This document shows, in pieces, positions 42,781 to 54,900 of a stretch of 64,000 nt of DNA (position 1 is its first letter; each line of letters starts with the position of its first letter). The DNA is from Patiria miniata (taxonomy: Eukaryota; Echinodermata; Asteroidea; Valvatida; Asterinidae), in assembly GCF_015706575.1 (NCBI RefSeq), contig NW_024037053.1, forward strand, positions 620,001 to 684,000, in the 5' to 3' direction. The position numbers were made by a program, and so were the translations under genes. Under the pieces are notes generated by a model. It did not search any database. It was given only the letters and a program-made list of their open reading frames with translations, and was not told the origin of the DNA.

Positions 42781-43395
42781 TGCCTGTACAACCCCAAACC
42801 ACCCTGCCTGTCACTTTCTGTACCGCACATTACACTATCGTTTTCAGTGTTAGAGTCAAGTCCTCACAAGTCCATCACAAGTCCTTGCAAGTCCTTGCAA
42901 GTCCTCACAAGTCCTCACCATTCTTCACAAGTCCGCACAAGTTTTTGCAAGTCCTCTCAAGTCCATCACAAATCCTCACAAGTCCCAACAAGTCCTCACA
43001 AGTCCTAACAAGTCCTGTTAAGTCCTCACAAGTCCTCACAAGTCCTCACATGTCCTCCTAAGTCCTCACAAGTCCCCACAAGTCCTCGCAAGTCCATCAC
43101 AACTCCTCACAAATCCTCACAAGTCATCATAGGTCCTCACCAGTCCTCACAAGTCCATCACGTAGTCCTCACAAGTCCATCACGTAGTCCTCACAAGTCC
43201 ATCACAAGTCTTCAACTGGTCACAAGCTATTCAAGTGCACACTGTAACAAAGGCATTCCTTTGTTATTGTTCACCCCCCTAGTACTTGTGAGTAGACTTG
43301 TGAAAGGTACAAGTTTGTGATTTACTTTATTGGTTAATCAGGGCATTAATGCAGTGCAAAACAATGTACATGTAGTACAGGTACTAATAGGTTAA
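42769..43395. mobile_element. TTAA element with a CAAGTCCTCA minisatellite core, overlapping the GGH stop
   Basis: TTAA at 42769-42772 and 43392-43395; termini CCTATTAGTGCCTGTAC and, complemented, CCTATTAGTACCTGTAC (16 of 17 identical). The CCT-type ends and TTAA flanks again suggest a piggyBac-like element. The core (about 42850-43215) is some three dozen units of CAAGTCCTCA and variants. The left TTAACCTATTAG is read as codons TTA ACC TAT TAG by GGH, so this element ends that reading frame. Confidence 0.85.
42850..43215 (+). repeat. Minisatellite, CAAGTCCTCA unit
   Basis: An irregular tandem array of a 10-base unit with common variants CAAGTCCATCA and CAAGTCCTTG. Units are uninterrupted for about 360 bases and lie wholly inside the TTAA element. 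Unit variation suggests age or drift in copy number. It is not a CRISPR array: the units are too short and there are no spacers. Confidence 0.9.
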
Positions 43396-43410
43396 AAAAC
43401 CAAACATCTA

Positions 43411-43716
43411 AGGCCTTTTCACACTAGACAAGTCTCGGGTCTGACTTAGTTGAATATTTTCAACCCTGCGTCAACCCTGAGATTGATTTCACCCCGGGTT
43501 GAACTCAACCCTGCTCCAGCTAGACTAGGGTGAGGTTTTCAACGAGGGTTGAAATTCTTGCCAGTGTTCAAGACAGTAACCGAGCAAAATAAGCTCATTT
43601 GCACGAAACAATTGTGAATGCGGGGTTGAAAAATACGAAATTCAACCTGGGGCAGCACTGGATTCACCCAGGGTCGAGCTCACCCCGGGTTGATAGGCTC
43701 TAGTGTGAAAAGGCCT
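43411..43716. mobile_element. MITE, AGGCCTTTTCACAC family, copy 2
   Basis: Left AGGCCTTTTCACACTAGA and right TCTAGTGTGAAAAGGCCT, complementary over 18 bases. The interior matches the copy at 330-643 in word order. It lies 15 bases right of the TTAA element that overlaps the GGH stop. Confidence 0.85.
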
Positions 43717-45699
43717 CTAGTGGTGCTGCGAATACGTATGGAAGATTGTGCATTGAATGTTACAGCAATACATAAATAATATAACAAAACAAGTTTTTGA
43801 CATCACTGAGTAAAAAAATGATTTGCCCTTCAATCTGTGTGAATAATTAACCAGCCTTAGGCCAGGAAGCATGGGTCATGTGGGGCAAATTGGGGGGGGG
43901 GGTGCACATGTCCCTTCCCCACCCCTTCCTTTGCACCACCGCTCAGGTCGATTTTAAATTATTTTATGCTGTTATTGATCTTTGTATATCAGAAGATGGG
44001 AGATTATACTTTCTGTGAGTGCTATTATTCAATGGAATTAATTTATCCTATCTGGCTATTTGCACGAGTACCGAACTTATACATAATGTACACAGAATGT
44101 ATTATTCTAGAGTTTGTGTAAATTTTTTTTATGGTAAAGCTTTCTTGAAATGTAATAAAAGTCAGGTATCACTTAAATGACTAACTAGAGAACAGAATAG
44201 TTGTAGCTATGAAAGCTCATGCACATTCAGTTCTCTAGTTAGTCGTAACTGCTACCTGACTTTTATTTGATTTTGTGTGACCAACACGGCTGCCCACCAC
44301 TTGAAATGTAAGTAATTCTGGTCGAGTTTGTTTTAAGGTCCTAAGAATACGTCTCACTTCTGCAAAAATCATTTGTCTTCATTTTTATAATGACAACATT
44401 TTCAATGTATATAGTTTAAAGTTCGACTTAGTAGAAGCTCACAGATACTTTTTTGTGATGATAACCTTATTTTTGTAATCCGGACGTTTTTCTAAAAAGA
44501 AATTCCTAAATTCCAGTGTGCCTTTTATAAAAGTGTTATGCTTTTATATAGCTTATGTTATATGCACATGTCTACGTTATATCTATGTAAAAAAAAATCT
44601 TGAATAAGTGCAACTAGATATGGATGAATATTTTTTTATAAATGAATTTAATAATTAGACCTAGATTTTCAGCACTTTTGTTGCTTCAAACAAACAAAAC
44701 GCACAAATTACAAATGATGGACTGTACCTTTAACCTTCTTTAAAGCAGCCTGAAGACATATCAGTTTGTAATACGATCATGGTGATTATATGTTCTGTAT
44801 ATTGTGGCTTTTATATTGAAATGACTTTTATATCATTGGTAATTTTTGGTATTTTATAAATATGTTTTTCATCTAAAACACTTTTGCTAAAGGTGGTGGC
44901 AATGCTTTTTTGAAAGTCCTTTGAAATATGATATGCTTTTATTGACATTAAAAATACTACTATTTTGATATAATTTGTATGCTAAAATTCATGGAGTACT
45001 TTATTAAGAAATAAAAAAGCACCTCCTATTTGAATTACTGTATGTGTGCTGCTGATCCATAAGTATGTTTATTAGTGTAAAATCATCATGTCTCGCTGGA
45101 AAAATTGCCTCCTCGATCAGCGCCATCAATGTCATAGACCTCATCTGCTACCCCCCCCCCCCCCCCCCCCCACACCACCACCACCACTTCCATCTTTGCT
45201 CCGCCCCTGTCCTGATATCGTCAACATCACATAATATAAGTTGCTTGAAGAGTTATTCCCTTTGAATGTCTCAATTGATCAAAACACTTATTAAATGTCC
45301 TATATATGCATATTAAATCGACAAACAACACTCGCTGTATTTTCCGGACAAACAACTTGTATTGATTTTTGCGGCCTTCTTTTTTATTATCATCTTTGGA
45401 TCTTTTTAGGGCGCCACCTATTTTCTGCTGGTCGATCGATCCATATGCGCGTACGTAATGCGCCTGTTGATCGAATACGATCAGATAGTGTTGTTGCTAG
45501 TGTATGGCCGCAGTGCACAAACACGTAAAAGACGTTTTGAGCTCTTGGAGGACAGATCAAAACTGCATTTTCACGCCGAGCAAAACGCTCTAAGATAATT
45601 ATTTCTGCAGTCCGATGTAACTGGCATTCGTTCTTGTATTCGGCTCCTAGGTTGTGATCAAGTTTCCACATCGTGAAACGGTTTTTGTCTCTAGTTTTC

Positions 45700-45850
45700 A
45701 TGAGTTGAAAATCACAATGCCGTAGTCGGGATCGCCGAGGCGCCACCGGGCAACGGACCACGCGTCTCCCGGGTCGTTTGCCTCGTGGACCCGGACGGAC
45801 AGCATGGCCAGTCACGGTGATCGCGCCGGTGTGTCAGCGTGGAAGTTGTT
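45700..45850. promoter_or_regulatory. GC-rich stretch, candidate KIF19 promoter
   Basis: A local rise in GC and CpG (for example GGGATCGCCGAGGCGCCACC and GGTCGTTTGCCTCGTGGACC) ending about 140 bases before the KIF19 start codon. No TATA box is evident. A 141-residue minus-strand open frame here reflects base composition only. The promoter assignment is inferred from position. Confidence 0.4.
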
Positions 45851-45988
45851 CCGATTGGTGATACCGTCAGTCACTCGAACTTTAGTTACCTAAAACTCTA
45901 CAAAAAAAGAAAAACATACTTGATTTAGCCTCTGGCTAAGATTAAAAGTGAAATTCTCCGCTTCTTGAGGATTGTGGAAGGAGAAAAG

Positions 45989-48900
45989 ATGGAGAATTCT
46001 CGGGAGAAAAAGAACAACAGTGACTGGAAAGACAGCCAGTTTACGGTGAGTTATAATTTTCGTAAAATTGACTGGAAAATATGAAGTATCAATCCTTCCT
46101 CAATCCTTCCTCTGTCAAACATGTCATCCAGGCGATTGAGATCTTCTGATGCTTCTTTGCTTGTTGTCCCTCACTCTCACAAACCTTGGGGTGATTGTAG
46201 CTCTACTGAGTGGAGCGTTGAATTACGGGTATGGAGGGATACCCGTAATTCAACGCTCCACTCAGTAGAGCTAGGGTGATTGATCATTTTCTTACGCAGG
46301 TCCTCATCTTTGGAACAAACTACCCCTCACCATTCGCAATATCTCATCGCTTTCTGAATTTAAAGTAACCCTGAAGACCTATTTGTTTCAGATCACTCAG
46401 AATATTCTCGTTTAGTTAAATTTAATTGTTTTATTGTTTCGTATTGTGCCATGGCGCGTTATAAATTGCCGTTATTATTGTTATTATGATGTTCAGTCAT
46501 GATCACAATTACATCAAAATACATACATTGATTATTTTTTTATTAGGTTTGACAAACATTCAAATTTGTTAGAAAATAGGTTTAAACTTTTAAAGTAATA
46601 AGATTAAGAACAGTATAGGACTCGACCTACTGCAGTGTGTCACTTGGATTGATTTAACTTACATTTTCAATTTGTTGATTAATATATTGAAAATATTTCA
46701 CAGAAAATAATCCAAAAAAACATAAAGAATGAACAAAATTATAAACTTGTTGATATGAATTTATCAGTGATATAGAAATACTTTTTTTTTAACCCAAGTC
46801 AATTTCATTTCAACCTTAGTTTGATGTAGGCCTAGACCTATCCAGTGCATCGATCAGAACTGCAATACAACTTGTAGTTTTTATAAGTGAAATAATTGTT
46901 GTGATAAAAGGTGTGAGCTCTAACTGATTTGATGTTGATCATTGTTTTGTGTTGACATTAAAATGTATTATCATCAAACATTCATAAAATTATAACTGAG
47001 ACAGTTTACCCATTCTTATTGGTTGACAGCCTGTCCCGTGGGTGTTTTCAATCCGCAGGTATTAACACCGCTGCGTTCTGTACCCGCATCTCGTGTGCGC
47101 CAATTTGTACATAGGAGATTTTTAGCACTATGCGCATGAGGCACATACTCAGTGCCACAGTTCCAGATCACTATTTATACAAGCCGCTGTACATGTACAC
47201 CCGTCCATGTTCGGAGTATCCGTGTCCGAGTGACATCATTTAAAGGGAAGATACAACATTTGCAAACATCAAAAAACGAAATGATCAAATTATCACACAA
47301 TACCTCACTGAATTGTAAGGGATTGACAGTCTAAAGCATCCTGTAAAATCGTGGCTCCTGGTGTGCTGACATTTTTAAGAAAAAGTGTATTTTTCCAACG
47401 CTGGTCGGCCGACCAGCGTTGGAAAAAACTGGCTTTTTTCAAAAACTGCTCCAATTTTTTCATATTTAGTTATTCCGCATTTTCTTTGCAATAGATTACA
47501 CACCTGTGAAGGGGTACAAACCTGCTGGAGTGATTCTTTGACCTTACAATTCCCCAAAGTCTTTACGTTTCTCCGTTTCATCTTAAGTTCATCTTAAGTG
47601 GGGTCGGGGAACCAGACTACAAGAAAATGATTGGTTTTCTTGGTTTTTCCAGCATAAACAAGCCCAAAACGTGAAAAAGTCAGTTTAACAGTACATGTAT
47701 TTGCTACAACATATCCTCCAAATTCATTTATTTCTGAAAATTGCAGCAAAAGCACATGTTGTATATTCCTTTAATAGTAAAATTCCTCCTATTCAAGTTA
47801 ATAACAAAAAGGCTAGATGTTCACACAGACTCAACTTATATACATGTAAAGGGACAATTTATAAATCATGGCTTTTGTACAGGACTTAACCCGACAGTTG
47901 TGGATCACTTTTGACAGTTCCAGATCACGCATGCTGTGTGTAACAATTTTGAAACTATTGCATGCAGTTGGAAATCGCGTTATGGCTAAGAAGTGTTAAA
48001 ATAGCCATTTATGTAGGTAGATTGCTGAATAAATGGTCAAATATGTTTTACAATCTAAATATCAGTGTGGAGTACGAAAAATAATATTTCATATTGTGAG
48101 TTGTGTTAAAAAACTACCCTTTTTCAGAGATAAGATGTTTCAGACTTTTAGAATCCAAGGGCAAGACATTAGCCTGTCATTATAGAAGGAAACTCATGTT
48201 TCATCATTTTCGTTAAGTGACAATATATTTTTCAATTTTTAGGTTGCAGTCAGGATTCGTCCCATGACTACAGCTGAGATTGAAACGGGCAGCACAATTA
48301 CTGCACAGTCTATCGACGACAATGTAAGTGTGTTTCCAATTCTAGAAATTAATTTCCTCCAAAAGATCCCAACATTCTTTAAACTTCGCTCAGTGTTTCC
48401 CCTGCCCATTCAAACGTGAGGCGGCCCACCTCGCTACTTTCAGTGACCACCTTGCTCAATTTTTGCCAATAACACCACCTCGCTGTGAAGATTTGCAATG
48501 AAGGATAAAGGAAATTTTTATACTAATCGAAAAATTTTCATTTTGTGTAATTTATGAGCGTTTTCCTTGACCTCTTTGTATCAAGAACTCACAATTTGGA
48601 TGTGTCGATCTATGGAATCATCATGCATTTCTGTGAGCACTGCATTCCTTTCAGTTTGCAGACTGCGTAAATTTTGTTTCAATCATCAATTTGAATTTTT
48701 ACCACCTCGCTCAGTTCATTAGCCAGGGAAACACTGACTTTGCCTATTCACCCCCCCCCCCCTCTTTTTTTAACAGGAAATGTCAATTCTTTTGATTTAT
48801 TTGAATATTTTGATAATTTGAGAATATTTTGAATATAAATGCCCGGATGAAAGCAGTGTCAAAAACGATATTGTCCTCATCTGAGTACTTCTTCCAATAA

Positions 48901-51900
48901 CCATACAATACACTGATTTATATTCTGTGCGTGGAAGCCTATATTTACAAATGTTAAGTAATAATTTCTAATACGTACTATAGGCCTACCATTATTCAGA
49001 TTGAATTCTCATTCTCTCTTACTACATGTACACGTAGTTGCTTTTTTTCATACACTTGTCTAACATAATTTAAGTGTGAATAGCATGTATAGGCCTACAT
49101 CTAGACAAGAACAAATGGTTTCTTTGCAGGCACCAGATAAGATAGTTACCAAGCGATGTTCGAAAAACCTAACAGACGAACAAAAACATCTGTTGGCTGA
49201 GTAAATGATATGAATATAATTGTAGTTTACTTTGAATAATTCCGTAAATAGACTATCAGTGATTCTGTAGTGGCTGAACAGATAAGATAGTACAGCCGCC
49301 CTATCGCGGCCAAACCAACAGTATCCAACGGTTAGCAATTGAATCTGACAAATGAAATTAAAGACCCTTTAGGCATTTTCACACCATTGTCTCACCTACC
49401 CTGTGTTGAAATCAACACGGATCCTCCGGTAAGTGGAATCGGGTCCCTTCCAACACTTGTAGTCAAGGCACTCAATTCACACTAATATTGGTGTACATGT
49501 ACATGGGTCACCCCCCCCCCCCCCCATAAAAAGGAGGAAATTTAATCTTGTTCACACAATACGTTTAATGCGGAAATCTCGTTCATCATTTTAACTATAA
49601 TTGACTTTTATTGAAAAAATATCAGAGGATGCAATTAGACAGAAAACCTGCTCCAAAAAAAAAGTACATAAATAAATGGCATGATCAATTTTGAGCAGTT
49701 CGTTGGATGATTGGACAGTAAATGATCAGTGGTGGACAGCTGAGTTTTGTGATCTTTTTATTAAAATGGAAATAACTTGGGAATAGATTGTACAAATTAT
49801 GTGAAATGTTCAACTTTACTAGTCAATAACATGTACTTTATCACCGTGTTTTTTTTGTGAAATTGAGCAAGCCACATATTTATAACTTCAAACAAATTCT
49901 GTTTCGATCATTTTCTTTTTGACTCACCCTGCATGCCCTGTATACATTTGCACTTTGAGTGATTTTCTGTCATTTGTACGAACATGTACCTGTACGCTAC
50001 GTGAAGATGTAGTGGAAAGTATTATTATGTTGATTATTCACAATAAAAGTGAAAGGTAATTACGTCTTTGCAACAGATGGCAGAGTTGATGCAGATGAAT
50101 TAAACAATGAAAATGCATTATGACATCCGATTAGGCCCCCCCCAAAAAATTCTGCTTCCAGTTACATTGCATTTGAAAATAAGGTAGGTAGGTAGGGAAA
50201 TATATATTTTTCTTTTGAAATTTTTTTGTTTTTGTACCGGTACAATCATATGGAGGTGTCTGCGTGAAGTCAAGGGTAAAAGGTAGTAATTGATGGTTTT
50301 CAGGTTTTTTCCCTCATATTTCATAAACAAATTTAGGGAAGGGGCTGTCAAAATTGGGTAGGTTAACCCGAAGCACAACTATTGGTTTTTGGGGGTTTTT
50401 TTGGCCTTATGCTGATGAGGATCTGGTTTAAATGTCCCTGTGTAAAATATGAAAATTGTGATGACCAAGTTTTACATAGTTTATCACAGTTTTGTTTTTC
50501 TGTATAGTCATGGGAGAAATCAGAGATTTCAAAATCGGTTATCCTACTTTTTGTCAAACCGAATAACGGTTATCCTATTTCACCAGAAGTTCCCATCCAG
50601 CTCACAGTCATGCCAACAAAAAGTGACAAGTGAGGTGCTACATGAAATGCCCTCCCAATGACTGGGTATCTAAATTCAGTGACCACTGGGCCTGCACAAA
50701 AACACTCCAGAGCTGTAATATTGAATCCCTGATTCAGTCAAATGGGCAGGCTATTCATAATACAATATGTAGAAGGCCGCTAGCAAGTGAATGCAGTTAC
50801 AATCGGTGACCATGGGCAATTTGGGGGATGTTCCAATTGTTTTCAGCCGGAGTTACAAAAAATGGAAGTCTTACCATTAATTTTTTTAAAGGTTGATTTC
50901 GAATATCCGGATTCCAAAATCGAAACCAAATAGTGGATTTTCAGACCAAACTTTTAAAAAAATCTTGATTTCTGTAATAAACCAAATTGTCAACAACAAA
51001 AATAGATATTGTACAAGTTAATCCTCCTACTATTTAAACAGTCACAGAGAGTCAAAATTTCCATCCAATTCCCCTGCTATACATTTAACACCTAGGCTAG
51101 TCACCAACAGTCAGATCGTGTGTCAAGCAAGCACTGTGGCTAGTCCAATTCAGTCAACAGACCGTGAACAGACAAAGCATGCATGTTGTGAGCTCAGCTA
51201 GCTCATCAGTCACCCACAGTCAAAGCAAAGCTGTATTAAGTTCCACTGTTAATAAACAGTCACAGCCAGTCAATCCTGCTTCATGTACCGACAGTACCGG
51301 TAGGCTGGAAATTCTTTAAAAACAGTCACTTGATTGATTTTAACTGAAAGGACAATCTCTGTTTGCATAGGAGGGTTAATGTGTTTGTGAGTTTGATTTT
51401 AAGGTAATTCCTTTGTTGAAATGACACAAATATTGTACAAAATTACATTATCTGGTTTAAGTGAGGATTTGTAGACATAGTAATCTTTATCCTTGCACCC
51501 CTGGATAGCACAGTTATCGACATCGTTGACCAAGTTACACATTCAGCTGTCGAAAGTGTCGCCTGGTATAATTCATAACGCTTGTACTTTGAGCGGAAAG
51601 TAAACAAAAACATGGCACCGCTGCTTGTGTCTAACCATTGCTACTGTACGGTAAGTTGGTTGCCAAGGACAGTTACCGTGACAACGCCTTTGGAGCGGTG
51701 TTGTCCGCCCAGTTATTGATTAATCCAGATTTTGGTCGCCAAGTTGACGGAAAGATCTGACACACACAAAAATTGGCAAAACAAAAACAAGAAATTTAGT
51801 TTACCAAATTTTGATTTTAAAAGGTTGTTATGTTAGACCTAAAAACTGGAGAGCTCTATTTTCTTTTTACACTAGAATTGAAAAATAACACTACATGGAG

Positions 51901-54900
51901 GTGCTAAAAACTGGAAGTTTACTGAATTATCCTTAAATACTTGATATTTGTATCCTTAAATAATTGACATTTAGAAAATAAAAGCATATAGATTATGCCC
52001 CACAGAAAGACAATGTATGGATATTATTTTGTGGATTGTGACTGACTAGCCGACATTGAAGGGGAAAAAAAAATTGAAGATACAAGTTCTAGAGCTAATA
52101 TTGCTCAACATGCTCAAGGATGCTCTCAAAGTATGCTTGAAAACTGACGGTTGAAAAAAGTGACGTTTGTTAAAAAAATAAAAGGAAAACTTCTTCATCT
52201 TCTCCAGACCACTCACACTTTTTGAATATTCCAATCAGAAAAATGCTATACGAATATTACATTTACCGGTGTGGATGATCGATTACATTTTTTTAACGTA
52301 CTGGTACGTATGTACAATAATTAGGCCCCCCCAAAAATAGTTCTGCTTCTGATTACATTGCATTCGAAAAAAGGGTAGGTAGGGAGTTTTTTTTGTGTAC
52401 GATCATATGGAGGCGTCTGCGTGTAGTCAAGGGTAAAAGGTAGTAATGGATGGTTTTGGGATTTTTTTTTTTTTCATTTTTCCCATAAAAAATAGGATAG
52501 GGGCTGTCTGAATAGGGTAGGTAGGGAAACCGGAAGCAGAAGTATTTTTTTTTTTTGGTCTTACATAAAGGGTCTGCATAATTTACAGGTACTGTAGGAA
52601 GTACAGGAACAGGGTACCGGAGTGAAAACATGGGTACCCAGGTACCACTGAAAGAGGCCCAACCCCAAAATTCAAATCCCGGGAGTTGCTGTTCAACCAC
52701 ATCGGTGCAGAGCTTTAGAAGTGTGTACAGTGCGGGCGAAAGGATTTGCAGCTTTTATAATGCACAACAATACATGTAGCCTGCTTTTCATTTTGAAAAT
52801 TCCCTAAAATTGGCTTCCCAAACCTTTCTTTTTCATTGTCTGAGAAGTTACTAAGTAATTTGTAAAGTTAGTTCTAAAGGTTAGTTTTAGGTTAAACCGG
52901 TTCCTGACATCAGCGGTCTGGTACCTGGTTCTGATGAACAGCCCTAATTTAGCTAACCCTAACCCCCTAGGCCCTTGTTGCTATTAGCTAATGCACATTG
53001 TACAAGTTTGTGACTTGACTGAATCCAAACGTTTTTATCTACCGTACCAGTAGGCTGTGTTTGCTCAGTCATAAAACTTTCATAGTGTTTGATCGTAAAA
53101 GGTTCCCAGCTCTGTCTGATGCTTTATTGATCATTCCCGCCAAGTAGGGTCGAGCCTTACGTCTGAATAATGGATTTTATGAACTGCTTCCAAAAGTTGT
53201 TGTCATGGCAACTGGTGTTGACTGTCTGAAGAATTTATGTGGAAGCCTTCAGTTGGTAGCATAAATGCACACAAGGTTAAATTTCAAAGCTCCCACAATG
53301 ACTGCTACTACCGGTAGTGCCTAACATGCTTGTTCAAATATTGGGATTTTGGATACATATATTTTTCCAAGCGCATTGTTCATGTAGACTGTAGAGTACA
53401 TTTAGGTTAAGATATTTGAAAATGAATGCGAATGCGCATTTGTGATGCCATGGCAGGTTTTCGAGCTGCGATTTCGCAAAAGTTGAGCACATTTTAACTC
53501 TGGCGATTTTTGCAGCGAATGTTTCATAACCTCGAATTCGTTTTGCCTTCACGTGAAGTGTGAACCTGTCTTAAAGGGGTACAAAAGAGTGACGTTGGAT
53601 TGGGAAATGAAGCAGGAGAATTATATCAAGTTGTTTGTCCTCTTTTTCCTTTAAGTTCATTCCCACCTCATTGTTCAGGACTGTGCTAAAACATTTTTTT
53701 TTAGGACTTTCGAGGCAAATTTTACCAGATACCGGTATGTACAATGTACACACACAAACGTGTGTTCACCGTCAATCGTGGACGTCCTATTGTCCCTCTT
53801 TTGTTTGTACTCTAACTTTTTAGGAAGACTCCCATATGTTTTGTACACGACCCCAATCGTGGACGTATGCTGGGAATCTGGACGATATTGTTCTCTTTTG
53901 TTCTCTGGTATTTTTCATCCAAGGTTGAAAAGATAAACACGTAGGCTACACCGGTACATGTACCGGTATGCTCCTGAAGAATGTTGTACATGTACATTGT
54001 GCACAGACCCCCTGGCAAGCATAGGATTGTAAAACAATTATGAATGTACGTTTAATATACAGTATCTGAGACCAAAAACCTTCGTACCAAAAGGAATAAA
54101 TTATTAAAGATTTTGTGTTGGTTAAGTGCTTTGCTTCAGCGGTCTTCTTTCTTTGAAGTTAATGGACCATGGCAAATAGGGTTCCAAGCACTTTGTGTGT
54201 ATGCACTTTTAAAAAGAACAATTAAAACTCTCAAGGAATACATGTACATGTAAATAGGATCATTTGCATTTTAACCTTGTTGTTTCATAGCAGCAAAATT
54301 ACTCGTCCACGGATGTGTAACCAATTGCAAACAAAATGTGGACTACCCTGTAACTAAATTTTTGTAAATTGGGGCCACGGTATGTGAACAAAGTCAATTT
54401 GTTTCCAACAGTTCAGTCGAGTCGACCATCGTTGGAAACTGATACAAAAAATCCACTTTTCTTAAAAATGACAGCACATCAGGTGCCATGATTTCACAGG
54501 ATGCTTTAAGACTATTATTCACTTACAGTCAAGTAACGTATTTCAGAATAATTTAGGAGTTTTGTTTTTTGATGTTTTCAAATGTTGCATACATGTACAT
54601 GTGTACCTTTAAGTACAAATTTAGAGGCAGAAAAAAACGAACCTGTTGAAATTTCAGCTCAGTACATACTATACATGTACATTTTGAGAAGAAAAAAAAA
54701 GAAACCAACAAATGTATGAAAATTGCTTGGCCTCAAAAGTGGATTCTGTTTCTAGTGCTTCTGATTCAAAAGAACATTTTGATATTTTGAATTGCACCCT
54801 CTCATATACAGTCCCTACATCAGCACATGGGACGTGATTCTCATTTAGCCGGTTAGTGGCTGGTTAATATACACACTATTTAACAGATTGTAATATTTTG

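Larger units (their letters stand above)
42781..45988. other. Intergenic region between GGH and KIF19
   Basis: It holds the minisatellite element, a MITE (43411-43716), a K2 fragment (44663-44735), and an AT-rich stretch with AATAAA at 44155 and near 45010 that could end the GGH transcript. An exact inverted pair brackets 44167-44262 (TCAGGTATCACTTAAATGACTAACTAGAGAAC and its partner in shorter pieces). A C run of about 22 lies at 45151-45172. The stretch 45700-45850 is GC- and CpG-rich, unlike its surroundings, and is the best candidate for the KIF19 promoter. Confidence 0.55.

Noticed and set aside
42850-43215. CRISPR-like array
   Set aside because: The units are 10-11 bases in direct contact, with no spacers, in an animal genome. 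It is a minisatellite.
45390-45815. 141-residue open frame on the minus strand as a gene
   Set aside because: Arg/Pro-rich sequence from a GC-rich stretch upstream of KIF19, with no recognisable family and no splice support. It is treated as a chance frame.
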